Assembly (NCBI GenBank): GCA_022702705.1
Contig: CM040424.1
Coordinates: forward strand, 137,875,665-137,939,664
Origin: Papilionanthe hookeriana x Papilionanthe teres
Taxonomy: Eukaryota; Streptophyta; Magnoliopsida; Asparagales; Orchidaceae
Direction of reading: 5' to 3'
DNA length: 64,000 nucleotides
A program made the translations under genes and the position numbers. Positions 1 through 12,057 of this stretch are shown piece after piece. The notes under the pieces were generated by a model. The model did not search any database, was not told the DNA's origin, and worked only from the letters and a program-made list of their open reading frames with translations. Numbering within the stretch: position 1 is the stretch's first letter; every line of letters begins with the position of its first letter.

Positions 1-457
1 ATGATTCCTCATGGATCAAAATTCCAATTAAGTAATCATCGATCAATCGCCCAATCTTTTTCAGAACCAGGGAAAAATCCTTGTATTTTAATTTTTCATT
101 CGGCTCTTTGTTTTCAGATTGATTCATATCATTGTTCCTCATACTTCGCTCTAGATCAAATATTATTCTATTGATTTTTTAAATTTTTATATTAATATCA
201 TCCTTGAAATTTATAAGAAATGGATCTCTATAAGATACTTCAAGATCTCCCAAATTTTGTATCAAATTCTCTCTATATAATTCAGACTCTGGATCAAAAT
301 CTTCTATGTTACTCTTCTATTTCAAGTTATCTTCCAATTCTTCCCCTTGGTAATGAGTAAATGATGAAGGTGGTCTTTCTATATCTATCTTATTTAAGGA
401 AATATATTATTCTAATTCCTTAGGAATTTCATCCAATGGTCTTTCAACCTCCTTATT

Positions 458-1560
458 CTATTTTCTCAACTCAAAGTTATTTTGAAATATATCCTCAAAT
501 TCTCTTCCAAGTCTTAGTTTAATAACTTTATCTAGTTCATCATTTAATTCAAGTTTTTCTTTTGTTTGAGTCGAATCTGAAGATATAAAGACTGGTGGTG
601 TAGATGAATTCCCTAAATATGTAGGCTTTAAAATTTTATGGGGTACATCCATCTTAAGTTCATGAGACTTTTCAACAGATGGAATTAAAAGTTCACTATT
701 TTTGGTAGTGTCCATCATTTCACACTTCTCCTGAACATACATACAATATTATTTAGATAACGATTTTAACTCACCATGAAAATCCATTTCAATCTCATCT
801 CTTACCTTACTTTCAAAACATTTTTAGAAATAATCTTTACTTTGATAATCAATTTCATCCATCCAAAAACAATCATCATTTTTTCTCTCATCTAGATATT
901 TCATAGTTTTCAACACATCAAAACTGATTTCCTGGTCATTAATATTCATAATCAACTCTTCTTTTTGACTTTTATCATAGCTTGTCCAATAACAAGAAAA
1001 TGTCTCCCCAAAATAATTGGAATTTCTTTATCTTCCTTCATATATAATACAATAAAGTCCATAGAAAAATAAATTTATCTATTTTAATAAGAACATCTTC
1101 TATAACTCTTTTTGGATAAATGATAGATCGATCAACTTACTGAAGGGTTACAGTAGTTGGAGAAATATTGGCTAAGCCTAACCTTATAAATATAAATAAA
1201 GGCATCACATTAATGCTCGCTCCTAAATTACATAGAGCTTTTCAACATAATCTTTCCTCAATTGCACAAGGAATTGTAAAGATACAAGGATCTTTAAGTT
1301 TCTGAAGAAACCTTTTCTGAAGTATAGCGCTGCACTCCTCACTTAGTGCAACTGTCTCGTAATCCCTAAATTTCATTTTTTTGTTTAATATCTCTTTCAT
1401 AAACTTTGCATAACTTGGTATCTGTTCTAAAGCTTCTACGAAAGGAATATTTATTGTTAACTTCTTAAGTACTTCTAAGAACTTTGAAAATTATTTATCC
1501 AACGTATGATGCCTAATTCTTTGAGGAAATGGAGTTGTGGTCTTTCAAAATTGATTTTAG
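458..1560 (-). pseudogene. Element E aspartic protease and PR-RT linker, decayed
   Basis: The minus strand carries the retropepsin region of an Athila-like polyprotein: the active-site stretch reads LCNLGASINVMP near 1245-1205, followed by the LGRPF-like flap region near 1020-960. The stretch 742-458 is the linker to reverse transcriptase and matches the equivalent linker in C (56666-56454). In B and C the active-site triplet is DLG; here the Asp codon has become Asn (1229-1227), so the protease would be inactive. There is no continuous reading frame. Retropepsins cut Gag-Pol during particle maturation. Confidence 0.8.
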
Positions 1561-1578
1561 TTGGAGATATTAATTTTT

Positions 1579-3030
1579 CTAGATCCTTTGAAACATGTTC
1601 TTCAGGTCATTTGATTCCTTTGTTTCTCTCACAACTTCTTTATCTTTTATAACCACATCCTTTATCTCTCTTCCACATCTTAGTTGGACAGCTTCTACTT
1701 GGTCATTATTTTTCTCTTTGGGTTTGATCTCAGTGTTGCTAGGAAGTGTTCCTTGGGGCAATTTATCCTAGTTGATTCTCTATGTTTCTAATTGCAGCAT
1801 TTTGACTTTGTAATTGGTTTTCCATTTACAATAACACTTCGTCTATAGACATATTCTTATCCTCAAATTGTTGATCATTAATATGTTCATGTAGATATGA
1901 AGGTCTATAGTTTATGTTCCCCCGATTATTCCAACTTCCATTAAGATTTGCATGATTATTTTTCCATTGTTGGTTTCCACCCCCAGTAGTATGATTCCAG
2001 TTAAAATTAGGATGGTTCTTCCAACATGGGTTGTAAAAGTTAGAATACGGGTTGTTTATGGTATTTAAAGTCTCATATAACAACTTGGAATTAATCATAT
2101 GCCCTAATGAACTTTCCTCACTTACAGGAGTAAATTGAGGTTGGTTCATACAAAATTGGTCCAACTTCCTTGATATTACAACAACCTGAGATGCAAGAGT
2201 TGCAATCATATCTGTATCATTAATACTAGCTACCTTTTTAGGATTTACCCTTGTAGAGGGTCATTGAAATTCATTTGTGGTTATTTCTTCAATTAATGCA
2301 TATGCTTCATCAAATGGTTTTTACATCAATGAACCACTAGCAACAACATCAATAATGAACCTAAGGGATCCTACTAACCCATTATAAAAAGTTTGAATGA
2401 TTAACCAATCTGGCATAGCATAATATGGACACTTTTGTAGGATTTCGTTAAATCTTTCCCAGGCTTCGTATATTGATTGCCCATCATACTGACAAAATGA
2501 GATAATATCATTTCTAAGTTTAGTAGCCCTTAAAGGTGGAAAATACTCAGCTAGGAATTTCTGAGTTAACTCCTCCCAATTTTTAATAGAGCTGGGTGCT
2601 AATGAGTATAACCACATTTTAGCCTTATCCCTTAGTGAGAAAGCAAAAAGCCTTAGCCTAACAGCATCGTCAGACGTGTCGTTATAATGAAATGTAGCAC
2701 AAAATTCTAGAAAACTAGATAAGTGTAAATAGGGATCCTTCGAAGGAGTTCCCCTAAACTGGTTGTTCTGCACTAGTTAGATAATCGCCAGTTTTAATTC
2801 AAACGAATCAGCTTCTACAACAATGTTTTGTATACTTGAATGAATTTCATCTGTCGTAGGATTTACATAATCCCTCAATGATTTATGATGATTTTCCAAG
2901 TTATGATTTTGAATGTTTTCCATTTTCATTTCTAGTTTTTCAAGTCCTTTCTGTTTTTTGAAAATTTTCCATTTTTCAAATTCGGGACCATAATGCACAA
3001 GTCCTACAGATCCTTTATTTTGTATACATG
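1579..3030 (-). pseudogene. Element E gag (capsid) remnant
   Basis: The retrotransposon gag domain is readable at 2773-2321 (150 codons), with the family-typical FSLRDKAKMWLYSLAP and FYNGLVGSLRFIIDV motifs. The C-terminal part at 2209-1826 contains the Asn/Trp-rich NPYSNFYNP and HPNFNWN stretch shared with B and C, which lack a classical CCHC zinc knuckle here. The N-terminal part (about 3030-2777) ends at a stop just before the domain. Gag forms the virus-like particle. Small deletions and stops separate the pieces. The expected start codon near 3030 is not an ATG in frame, so the N terminus is uncertain. Confidence 0.85.
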
Positions 3031-3252
3031 ACACAACAAATAATACATTAACAATAAAACAATTAAAACAAAAAATATATTCAACACAACAAAACATTTT
3101 CACGAAAACACCGGGTTTTTCACACAAACAGTTTTTTCACAACACGTTTTCATACAAAAAACACTTAAAAAACAATTTTAAGACACTAAAGTTTTCCAAT
3201 TCTAAGCCTAATTACTTCAATTAAAATTCTCTTAAAATTCTTACTGAAGCTT

Positions 3253-3270
3253 CCAAGCTCAATGATGCCA
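3253..3270 (-). other. Degenerate primer-binding site of element E
   Basis: On the minus strand the bases following the LTR read TGGCATCATTGAGCTTGG. This aligns with the C-element PBS TGGCGCCATTGCCGGGGA (complementary to the tRNA-Asp 3' end) in its first half and less well in its second. Its position, about 10 nt past the LTR end, is correct. Confidence 0.6.
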
Positions 3271-3279
3271 AAAACTTAG

Positions 3280-5121
3280 TGTGCCCTTGGCGTGTGCTAT
3301 TTTTCTGCTTGTTTTTATGTTCATATGAATGTGCACACACTAAAGGTTCTACGCAAGTATACGTATCATTCAAGTAATACAGGGTTCTAGTGGAAGCTCG
3401 TTTATCGATCCAACAGAGAAGCGAGGTAAGAGGTCTTTAGTCAAATTCTAGTATACTATTACTAGACTTTACTTTAGAAGGTCGATATAAGTGGTTTTTC
3501 TAACAAATACTCAAAAAGGTAAGTCTTATGTTTAAAATAACTAATAACTACTCCTAAAGAAAAATATCAATTATAAAGATAACCCTTTCTGTATGAATTG
3601 ATTTGGTAAATTTTGAAATAATAAAATCTATTATTCTTAGTGAATTGGATAATGTAAAGAAATGAGATGCATTAAATATTGTATGTGCCAAATAGGAGCA
3701 ATCCTATTCTTTACCCTCTTCCGAGTGCATAAGGAACATTAGCTAATCTTAGTTTTAGTCCCTAAATTCGTAGTTAGGCTGGGAGGATATTGGCTCTCAC
3801 TCCAGAGCTCCAACTTCCCTTCGCCTGAAGGCTAACTCTTGCTTTAGTTTCCAAACACTAGGACCGAATTGGGGATTTTAGTTTGTCACCCTAAAATCTC
3901 TAATTCTACGCCCATCAAAGTATATTTCCCTATTTATTTTCACTCAAACCCCATAAACTTCACCATCCATGGAGTTCGAATGTGGTTCCACTTTGTTGAG
4001 AATTACACTGCTCTCTCGGATCATAGTGCAATTGCAACGAGTTTTAACACTACAACGAGCTCTTATTGTAATGTAAATGAAGTGCAAGTAAAAATAATCA
4101 CATTTTTAATTAAAACTTTTTCTATCATGCATCCTAATATCCTAAACATGAATCCTACTCATTGCAAAAGAAAAGTAAAAGGAAAATAACGACATAATCT
4201 TCTCAAGCCATTATTTCTAAATAAGAAGAAAGAGTAAGAGAATGACATCAAAAAGCATGAAGAAAACACAACGGAAAACTTCTTTTCATCAAAGAAAATC
4301 CACTATATAAGTGTTTACAAATCATAAGATAATGAAGAACACAATACTTAGCTTTTTCCCCTTGAAAGACAGATGAAAATCTCTCCCACAAAGTCTCACG
4401 CTAATCCATGCAATGCTAGTACAAACCGTATAGATTCTCTTAAAATCCCCTCACGAATCTCTCCAAAAAGGTAGAAATCTATATTTCTACTCCTATTCTA
4501 AGATCTCTAAACATTCTCCACATTTTTCCTAACTTTTACCACCTTTTTGGCTTCAAGTTCACTTTAAAATAGTGTAGGGATTAATTTTCCAAGAGGTACT
4601 TCAAGAAACCTTCCAAGAAGCATCCAGATTCAATGAATATGGCCAATAACCATTCCTGGCACTATAAGCGCCTTTTTTGGGTGTTGTCGGTGCCCAAAAT
4701 CTGTACTCTTGGGTTTCTGAGCCGCCGGCGCCCATTCTGCGTAGCTCCACCATTTTGCTCCTTTTAGCTCTGTTTTAGCTCTGTTTTGCCCCGTTTCAGT
4801 TGTCTTGTATTCCTAACAGATAGCTCTACAAAATAAGCATGAAAATAATATTTCTTTAAAGTTTAATCTCATTAAAAAATATGCAAGAAGTGTAAAATAG
4901 ATTAAGCATAGAAAGATTTATCCAAATTTGTGAGGCCAAAATTTGCTTTCTTGCTCGTTTTTTGCTCCAAATTGCACCGTTTTTATTTTTTTTTCTCCAC
5001 TAGTCCATTTCTTGCACCTAAAACCAAGAAAATGTAAAATACATTCCTTTAAAGTGCAATATCATTAAAATTAAGCACAAAATTTATATGTAAAATCAAG
5101 CATTTTTAAGCTTGTTAGACA
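3280..5121 (-). repeat. 5' LTR of element E (about 1.84 kb)
   Basis: The segment starts TGTGCCC and ends TTAGACA on the plus strand, giving TG...CA ends in either orientation. It is bounded on the left by the PBS and on the right by the end of similarity to the C LTR. Shared blocks include the stretch ending in GTGCAATATCATTAAAA near 5060, which matches the C LTR near 48650. A GC-rich patch (4665-4745, GCCGCCGGCGCCC) corresponds to the GC-rich palindromes in the B and C LTRs. The plus-strand ORF at 3869-4189 lies wholly inside the LTR and is not taken as a gene. Confidence 0.75.
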
Positions 5122-6503
5122 CCAACTAGTAGAAGTACATCCCAAAGACACTCCTAACTTGGAATACCCTAAGGAGTGCATACAAAGTTAGATTTGGAGC
5201 CGAAAACTCCTTTTGTGTCATCTTCCTAGAGGCTTTGGCAAAAATGCGAGTGCCACAAAATAGCTGGCCGCATAAGCTGATTGACCATACTTGCACAACA
5301 CTCGATAGCCTTCGAGCTGTTGAAACCTAGCTTAGCAAACTAAGAGACTATCTTCTCAAATCCTCTCAATGTTATCCCATGTCCATTTGATACTTAGGGA
5401 ACTTGAATCCAAGGAGCTAGCAACATTGACAGTTACCCCAAAAAGGTCTGGTCGGCATAATAACTAATAACGCTTCGCATCATCAACCTTGGTCTCCAAA
5501 ATTAAATCAAATAAAACTCTAGAGGTGGTTCCCTACCCAGTAGTGACAAGCTCTGTAATGGTTACAAATAACCCAATAACGAGTCTTGTCAGTTTCTATC
5601 TAATAATGACAAGCTTTGTGAAGAGTGAGAAGACCAAAGCGTGAATCCGACCAAACAATCGAGCCCTTAAAATGTGTAAGATGTGAGCCGATCACCAATA
5701 TCACAAAATAAACCGACAGCAATGACATAGATGTCCGTTCAGTAAACAATAATAGAGAAGACTGACAACAAATTCGTAGAGTTTTGATGAACTTCCTAAC
5801 AAAAATTCAACCCTCAACGCCAAGCATCAGAACATTTTCTCAAAGAAAAATGTGGATAAAGCCCCGGAGATGGTTTTTTGCCCAGTTGCGATAAGCTCCA
5901 TGAAGGGTAATTTTCAAATCAGCCCAATAGCAAGTCTCATCAGCCAGCCAACCCAGATGTCAGTTCAACCAAGCAAATGAGACAGGCAGTGTAAGATTTA
6001 TGCTAGTCTACAACATCAAAAATATATCAATAATTTTTACAAAGATCTGAATCATAAATCAAACACTACACATATCAATAGCACTTATAGCAAGAAAATA
6101 ACGTGATAAAGCTAAAATAATAAAAAAGAAGCAAAGGTATGCAAAAAAATGACCAAGCAACTTTATTAATTTCTAAAAGTTAAAAGGTACAAGCCTTTTC
6201 TATATGTAAAAGATTTCATTTCCACGAAACAACTTTGAGAAAAGCTTTTCTAGAAAATTTACTAAGTCTTAGCAAGCCTACTAAACCCTCCATCATCTTT
6301 AACATTCGAGCCGTCCTTCGATGACCCCTCAAAATTGGTGTAAAAAGCAGCAAATTCATTTGAGTCTAAAAACATTGAGTCGAATAGGCTTGAGTAAATG
6401 AACATTTTTATTATCATGATGCTTCCAAACCAAAGTTGCTCACCCAAATTTTTTTCCTACAACAGGTGGGAGGGAAGCACCATGAAGAACTCTCATTGGT
6501 CTT
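5122..6503 (-). mobile_element. Host repeat D, left fragment (3' part)
   Basis: This is the DNA between E and B. At its right end it is the continuation of the minus-strand ORF seen at 61466-60889 and 47103-47060, interrupted by C and B; the ORF tail is open to a stop at 6262 and is acidic and Asp/Ser-rich. From 6261 down to 5122 there is no ORF. That part contains imperfect repeats of a phrase like GACAAGCTCTGTGAAG (5545, 5610, 5890), which resembles a transposon UTR or LTR. D is probably a degraded gypsy-type element; its family is not certain. Confidence 0.5.
6499..6503. other. Target-site duplication of element B, left copy (GTCTT)
   Basis: GTCTT directly precedes the LTR start TGATACACC and is repeated exactly at 47055-47059, directly after the 3' LTR end GGGATCA. 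This fixes both ends of B despite the 27-kb insertion inside it. Confidence 0.9.
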
Positions 6504-6946
6504 TGATACACCTAAAATATATAGTGTTTTTATGCACAATTTTATACCTATTTTTGATGATATTTCACTTTAATGGAAGGTATTTCTTGTTTTTGTTGCA
6601 GGTATGATGAAAATGAGTGATTGTGATGAAAGGAGTAAAATTGGATCAAATTTAGAGCAAAAAAATGAAAAAAAATGAAAAATTGGATACTGGCAGCTAA
6701 GCGCCGCCTGGTCTGCTCTTAGGCGCCACAGTTAAAAATTGAATTTTCTTCATTTTTAGCACCAATTTCAAGGGGTGTTTGAAGCAACTTTTGGTGGTAA
6801 CTTCCTTAAATTCCCATGGGTGGCAAATTTAAATGAAGGGATGCATCATTTGGTGGATACGTTGAATCTGGACATGATTTGAAGAGACACCAAGGCACCT
6901 TTTGGAAAATTAAACAAGGAGTCCTCTTCCAATTTTAAAGTGTCCT
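6504..6946 (+). repeat. 5' LTR of element B, left part (split by A)
   Basis: It begins TGATACACCTAAAATATATA and matches 45323-45765 of the 3' LTR. It breaks off at 6946 inside the second of three 21-bp repeats, where A entered; similarity to the 3' LTR resumes at 34172. A GC-rich inverted repeat lies at 6693-6730 (GCTAAGCGCCG...CTTAGGCGCC). Confidence 0.93.
6942..6946. other. Target-site duplication of element A, left copy (GTCCT)
   Basis: GTCCT here and at 34172-34176 flank element A. The intact 3' LTR of B shows the unduplicated site within its 21-bp repeats at 45736-45798, so the TSD is confirmed by an empty-site comparison. Confidence 0.92.
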
Positions 6947-7005
6947 TGTCGGCATATTTTTAGGTTGTGTGTTTTATTTTGAAAAGGGGGTCGCCTAACA
7001 GAAAT
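6947..7005 (-). repeat. Extra 59-bp tail of element A's 3' LTR
   Basis: The TSD places the true left end of A at 6947, 59 bp outside the point (7006) where the two long LTR copies clearly align. The tail starts TGTCGGCA on the plus strand, a near repeat of the TGTCGGCG at 7006. Only its inner part (GAAAAG..GGTC..TAACAGAA) has a counterpart next to the other LTR (about 26683-26707). The simplest reading is that this is the original U5 end and that the matching end was lost from the 5' LTR. Confidence 0.65.
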
Positions 7006-9079
7006 TGTCGGCGAATTTTTAATTTAATTTAAATAAATAATTTTGAAAAGTAGTATTTGATTTTGAAAATAATTTTAAATTTGAAGATTTTAAGATATGA
7101 GATTAAACCGATCTCACATCCCAAATAGTTTATATAAACGAGCACCGCACCACAAGCTGTGTATCTATCCCTAAGGATAAACACACTCGCTCGACGGTGG
7201 GGCTCGATTAAATAAACTAGAAGATTTGTGACATCCGTTTGGTCTGCGAACCAATTTTATAAGCCGACAAATTCCCCGCTTAATATGAAAGCATTAAACG
7301 AGGTTTGTATTACTCAGGTTCTTTTAAAATTCCCTATAAGGGCAAGCCCCTATAGTTAATTACATCTTAAGTGATGGGAATCACCTAAGAAAACTCTCGA
7401 TAATAATCAATAATTCTGCTCTCAAGGATTTCAAAGTTTAAGTTTTCATGGGATTGAATTTTGGAATTTCCATAGGGAATGGATCAAATTTGGAACATTT
7501 TGTTTTGGGAATCCAAAGGAAGAAAAGTAGGAGAAATCACAAATTCGAAGCGAACTTCGGTAATTTCCCGACTATCCTATTGTTTGGCTTGAGTTTAGGA
7601 AAGTCCTAATATTTATTTAAATGTTTTGATCTTGCCAATTTTAATTAATTAGGGCTTATATTTGTATGATAAAATCAAACAAATAGCCTCGAAGATGTGA
7701 GGGTTTATTGTCGTACGGACGACTACCTCGGAATCCTAAGACCGGTTAGGGCTTAATTTGCAATGCAAGTGCCTAACGAAGAGTTGAGGATTTATGTTGC
7801 ACTAGGAAAACTACCTCGAAGTCCTATGGCTTTGTTATTTAATTCTAGGAAAGTTTTGCTGAAGTAGACTCAGGTTTTGCTGATGACGATGGCCGTGCTG
7901 CCCACCATGCTCCGAGCTCCTTGTTGTTGCAGAGGTTCAATTTTAGAAGTCATAAATCAGAGGATGAGAAAAGTGTTTTGCTTTAGAGAAAATCTTAATT
8001 TCCAAGTGTTTTCAATACTTTAATTAAAACAAATCTTAAAGTTGATTATAACGACACCGGTTAAGATCCCACGGTTCCATCCTTCCAGCATCATTATTTT
8101 TATCGGATTCACTTAGTCCGGATGAATTTGCTAAACTCAATCGAATGAGTTCCACACTTTCATTTAGACCGTGGGAAATCCCGTTAGCAACACGTAGGTT
8201 ACATCATCCGAGGTATTCCCGATCATCCAACAGGACGTTTTAATTTAGTTGTAATTGTAGTTTTGTGTTCTGTTTGTGATTAAATTTTGAGTTGTTTTAT
8301 ATTTTGAAATGTTGTGGCGGTGAATTTTATCTTGCAATGACTTTTAACTTAGTTTTGGTTTTAGTTTTAGGGACTATCCTAAAGGTGTGGGTTTTCATGC
8401 AACAGTTGTTTATCATGCAAGAAAAGTAAGTGCAATGCAGTTAAATAAATTGTAATAATGTAAATTGCAAGAAAGTAAATTGCAATAAAATAAAAGCGTA
8501 CCTGGAGGGTCTTCCCGTCATCCCAAGCTGCACTTAAAACACAATTAGAATATTTAAGCAAGTTCCTAGGTAAAGCTAAGGGAAGGGTTATGGTTTTCTA
8601 CCAAGTTCCTAATCCTATAGCTAGTCATTTCCTATGACGTCTAGGTCTTTGTGTTTTGGTTTGAGGATGATTTTCTTCATCAAAGAACAATTGAGTTCAA
8701 TTGTTCTTATAAATATCCTATCATATTGAGGAAGTGCTTAAGAAGAATCTTAAACATCTTTTCAATATTTCTAGGATTGTTTTAAGTCCAAATGAATTCA
8801 ATTACACAAATGAATTAATCGTCCGAGGTTTAGTTAAGTTTTGTTATTGTCTTACTCGGTGAACTAGGATGTTTGAATGTCCTATAAGTGAAGTAACATT
8901 TCATTTAATATTACGTTTAGGAGTTATAATAACTAAAGCTTTCGAGGGTAAATTGGTATTCAAATGGTTTGTGATTTAGTTTAATTTCCATTAATGGGTT
9001 TAAATTTGGAATAGTGTTCAAGTTACTTTAGATTTATTTTGAATTCTTTATGTCTTTGGTGATGTTATATTTACTTCAA

Positions 9080-9460
9080 CTTAATTTAATTTAATTTAAT
9101 TTAATTGAGTTTTAATTTATTTTAATTCAATTTAATTCAATTTAGTTTGATTTGATGTTACATTAAATTAATTTGATTTGATTTAATTTAATTTAATTTA
9201 ATTTAATTTAATTTAATTTTAATTCATTTAATTTAATTTTTAATTTGGTTTAACTTAATTTAATTTGGTTTTATTAATTTAATTTAATTTAATTTAATTC
9301 ATTTAATTTAATTTAATTTGTTTATTTAATTTAATTTAATTTAATTTAATTTAATTCAACTTTTAATTTTAATTTAATTTAATTTAATTTAATCCAATTT
9401 AATTTACTTAATTTAATTTAATTTTTAATTTAATTTTATTTTTTAATTTTAATTGAAATT
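9080..9460. repeat. AATTT pentanucleotide tract in element A's 3' LTR
   Basis: About 380 bp consist mostly of (TTAAT)n/(AATTT)n with interruptions such as GGTTT and CAATT. The same tract is present in the other LTR (28780-29160) with small length changes. Confidence 0.9.
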
Positions 9461-11256
9461 TTTAAAAGAGTTTAATAATTTAATTTTAGTTTAATGATTA
9501 AGTCTTTTAATGTTTTGAATTTGAGTTATCATTTTAATTAAGAATTGAATATTAATGAGATGATTAATTTAGGGAATTTTAAATTAAAGAATAAATCTCT
9601 TCCTAATAATATCCCTATTTTAATAACTCCAATTTTATTATTCTTCCAAATTCAATCAATTATTTAATTAAGGTTTAATTATTTTAAATTGTTTAATGGA
9701 TTTCTACCCTTTAATTATTTAAATTTCAATCATCCAAATCAGATTAGGATCAAATATTTTACTTATTAATTTTTTATTAAACCTAAAGTTTTAATTAAGG
9801 GTTAAAATTTTAATTACCATTTTGCCCTTTAAGCTTAATAATTTCATAACTCACTAAATTGAACTCAAATGAACTTAAAATTTTTATGTGACATCACTCA
9901 TATGTCAATAAAGACATGAGAGGAGAAAATGTGATTTTTCTGTATTTAATTTATTTATATATAATTATTTTGGTGGAAAATAGAGATTTTCAAGGAAAAT
10001 TTAATAACATGACCAAGGTAAAGTTTCTGTCCTTAAGAAAATTAGGGGATATTTCTAATGACCAGAGGACCACTTGGACCAATTTTGGTGATTTTTGAAT
10101 TATATTATTTTTATTATAATTATTTTAAGTTTTGGAGTGTTAATTAATTTAAAAGTAAAATAAATGTTGAAAAATGAATTTTATATTTTTCAAAAATCTC
10201 TCTGATATCAAGGAAATCAGAGAATCAAATTTTACAATTTTCTGATTTTTCTATGATTTATTATAATTATTTTAGTGAAAATGCTAGAAAATACTTTTTT
10301 TTTAATTTTAAAATTACCCTAGAGCTTTAAAATTTAATATCTCACTAAATAGACCTAAGAAAAATATGGGGTTTGTTCCTAAGTGATTAAAATTAAAAAT
10401 GTGACATTTTTGTGAATTTTATTATTTTTGTGATTTTTATTATTTTTTAATTATTAAAATATTAAAATAATATTAAAAAATCAACTTTTTTAGAAAATTA
10501 AAATTTTAATTTTCTTAAATTCCCCTAATATCATAGAGGCTCCAAAACCAATTTGGTGAATTTTTAAAAAGTATTTTGAAAGTTATGAATTTTTTAAAGT
10601 TCAAAATGACTAAGTAGCTTAATCAACCCATTTAGTAGGGCTAACCAAGTCCAATTGACCTCAAATTTTTATGGTGGGTTCCTCTGAACCTAAAGTTCAG
10701 TGGAGAATTGATTTCAAGTCAATTTGATGTATGGTTAGCTCTAATTAATTAGAGATCCATTGTGGGTGTTTAAGCCAATTAGGGTTGTTTTAAATGAACT
10801 AACTCAAAACCTATTTTTCCTAGGGTCCTCTGGTCATAAGAAACATCACCAAATTTTCCTAGAATTTATTTCACAACATGCTATTTATTGGAATTAAAAT
10901 ACTCAAAACAGTAACATAAACTTGAAAAATCAATAACTCTTCATAGGGATGGCCTCTGACTTTGGAAAATTCAGGGAATGTTCCCAAATTCAGAGGCTTC
11001 AAAAGCCCTATGGTCTCATGCCATGGTGAATTGTATGCATGCATGGAGAATTAAAATAATGCAGAGAGTAAATAAATTATAAAAAATAAAATATTTGATG
11101 AAATTAAGTGATTTCTTTTCCACATTATTCTCCTCTGTTCACTGAGCAAGAGGGTATTTTTATTTTATTTTTCTGAATTTTCTACACAAAGTTATGAATT
11201 TTTGAAGTTTAGGGAATTAAATAAATCAGAAAAATCCCTAATTTTCTATTTATCCA

Positions 11257-11405
11257 CGCGGCGCCGCGTCGACCTCGGCGGCTCCGAACGCACACGCGTC
11301 GCGCTCCCATTCGACGCCGCCATCCGAGTCGGCAGCCCGGGCCCGCGGTTCTCGTACCGTCTCCTCGATCCGACGCGATCCTCGGCCGTCCGTCCGCGCG
11401 TGTAT
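11257..11405. other. CpG-rich block inside the AT-rich LTR of A
   Basis: A block dense in CG dinucleotides (CGCGGCGCCGCGTCGACC and on) sits in AT-rich DNA. The other LTR carries it at 30975-31125 with a few substitutions. It may be a regulatory island or the remnant of captured DNA. Arg-rich open frames on either strand are a by-product of its composition. Confidence 0.6.
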
Positions 11406-12048
11406 TGAATGGATGGCATCCGTTCATCGTCCCAGTGTCCTCACCCGAGAGCCGTTCACACTAAATCCCTAATATCTCACTCGATACTCAATGGATTTTC
11501 ATGTTCTTATGCTCTATGGATTCGTCTCGAAGAGATGAACACATCTATACGGTGATCATGCATTGAAATTAAAGCATTTGAAATGGAGAATCTCCAGAAG
11601 CTCGGGATGAAGAATTAGCTCATACCTTTGCTCAGAGAAGTGTGGCTTCGATCTGAGGGTTGTTGCACCTTCGATTGGATCCCAGCAAGCTCCAGATGAA
11701 GTCTCCTGGTCTGGTGAATTGTCTAGGTGGGATTTCGACCAAGCCCGATCACAAAGCTTGGAGGTTGGAGCAACCGGGTGGCTCTGGAGATGGGGCTTTT
11801 GCTTGGTGGACACCTTCCCTTGGTCCAGTGAAGGTGTAGAACCAATCAATTTGGGGATTGGCTCACCGTGGAGAAGTGTCCTGGTTTTGGGCCTAGATTT
11901 CGACTCTGAAATTGAACTCGCAGAGAAGAAATGGCGAGGGGGATCTCGGTGGGGATCAAGTGCTCGTGTATGGGGAGGAGTCCGGAACAATTTTGGCGAG
12001 TTTCCTTAAGGTTTGTTTCAGCACCTCTCATGGCCGAGAGGGGTGGTG

Positions 12049-12057
12049 TTTAAATAG
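12049..12057 (-). promoter_or_regulatory. Candidate TATA box of element A's LTR (3' copy)
   Basis: On the minus strand the sequence reads CTCCTATTTAAACACC, preceded by a C/T-rich stretch. The same word lies at 31779-31771 in the 5' LTR, the copy that would drive the element. If real, U3 is about 2.4 kb and the R-U5 leader about 5 kb. Start-site mapping is needed to confirm it. Confidence 0.45.

Larger units (their letters stand above)
1..5121 (-). mobile_element. Element E: Athila-like Ty3/gypsy element, partial (5' LTR, gag, protease)
   Basis: Reading right to left, the order is 5' LTR (5121-3280), a degenerate PBS, gag, protease and a pol linker; RT, integrase and the 3' LTR must lie beyond the window start. 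Gag and protease are clearly homologous to those of elements B and C, and the LTR shares blocks with the C LTR, for example the stretch around 3760-3930 that matches 47640-47830. Coding sequence is broken by stops and frameshifts and the protease nucleophile is lost, so this is an old copy. The right boundary is set by the TG...CA ends of the LTR and by loss of homology at 5122. No TSD can be tested because the other end is outside. Confidence 0.85.

Noticed and set aside
11209..11427. Arg-rich ORF on the minus strand
   Set aside because: Produced by the CpG-rich block; the reading frame is not kept in the other LTR.
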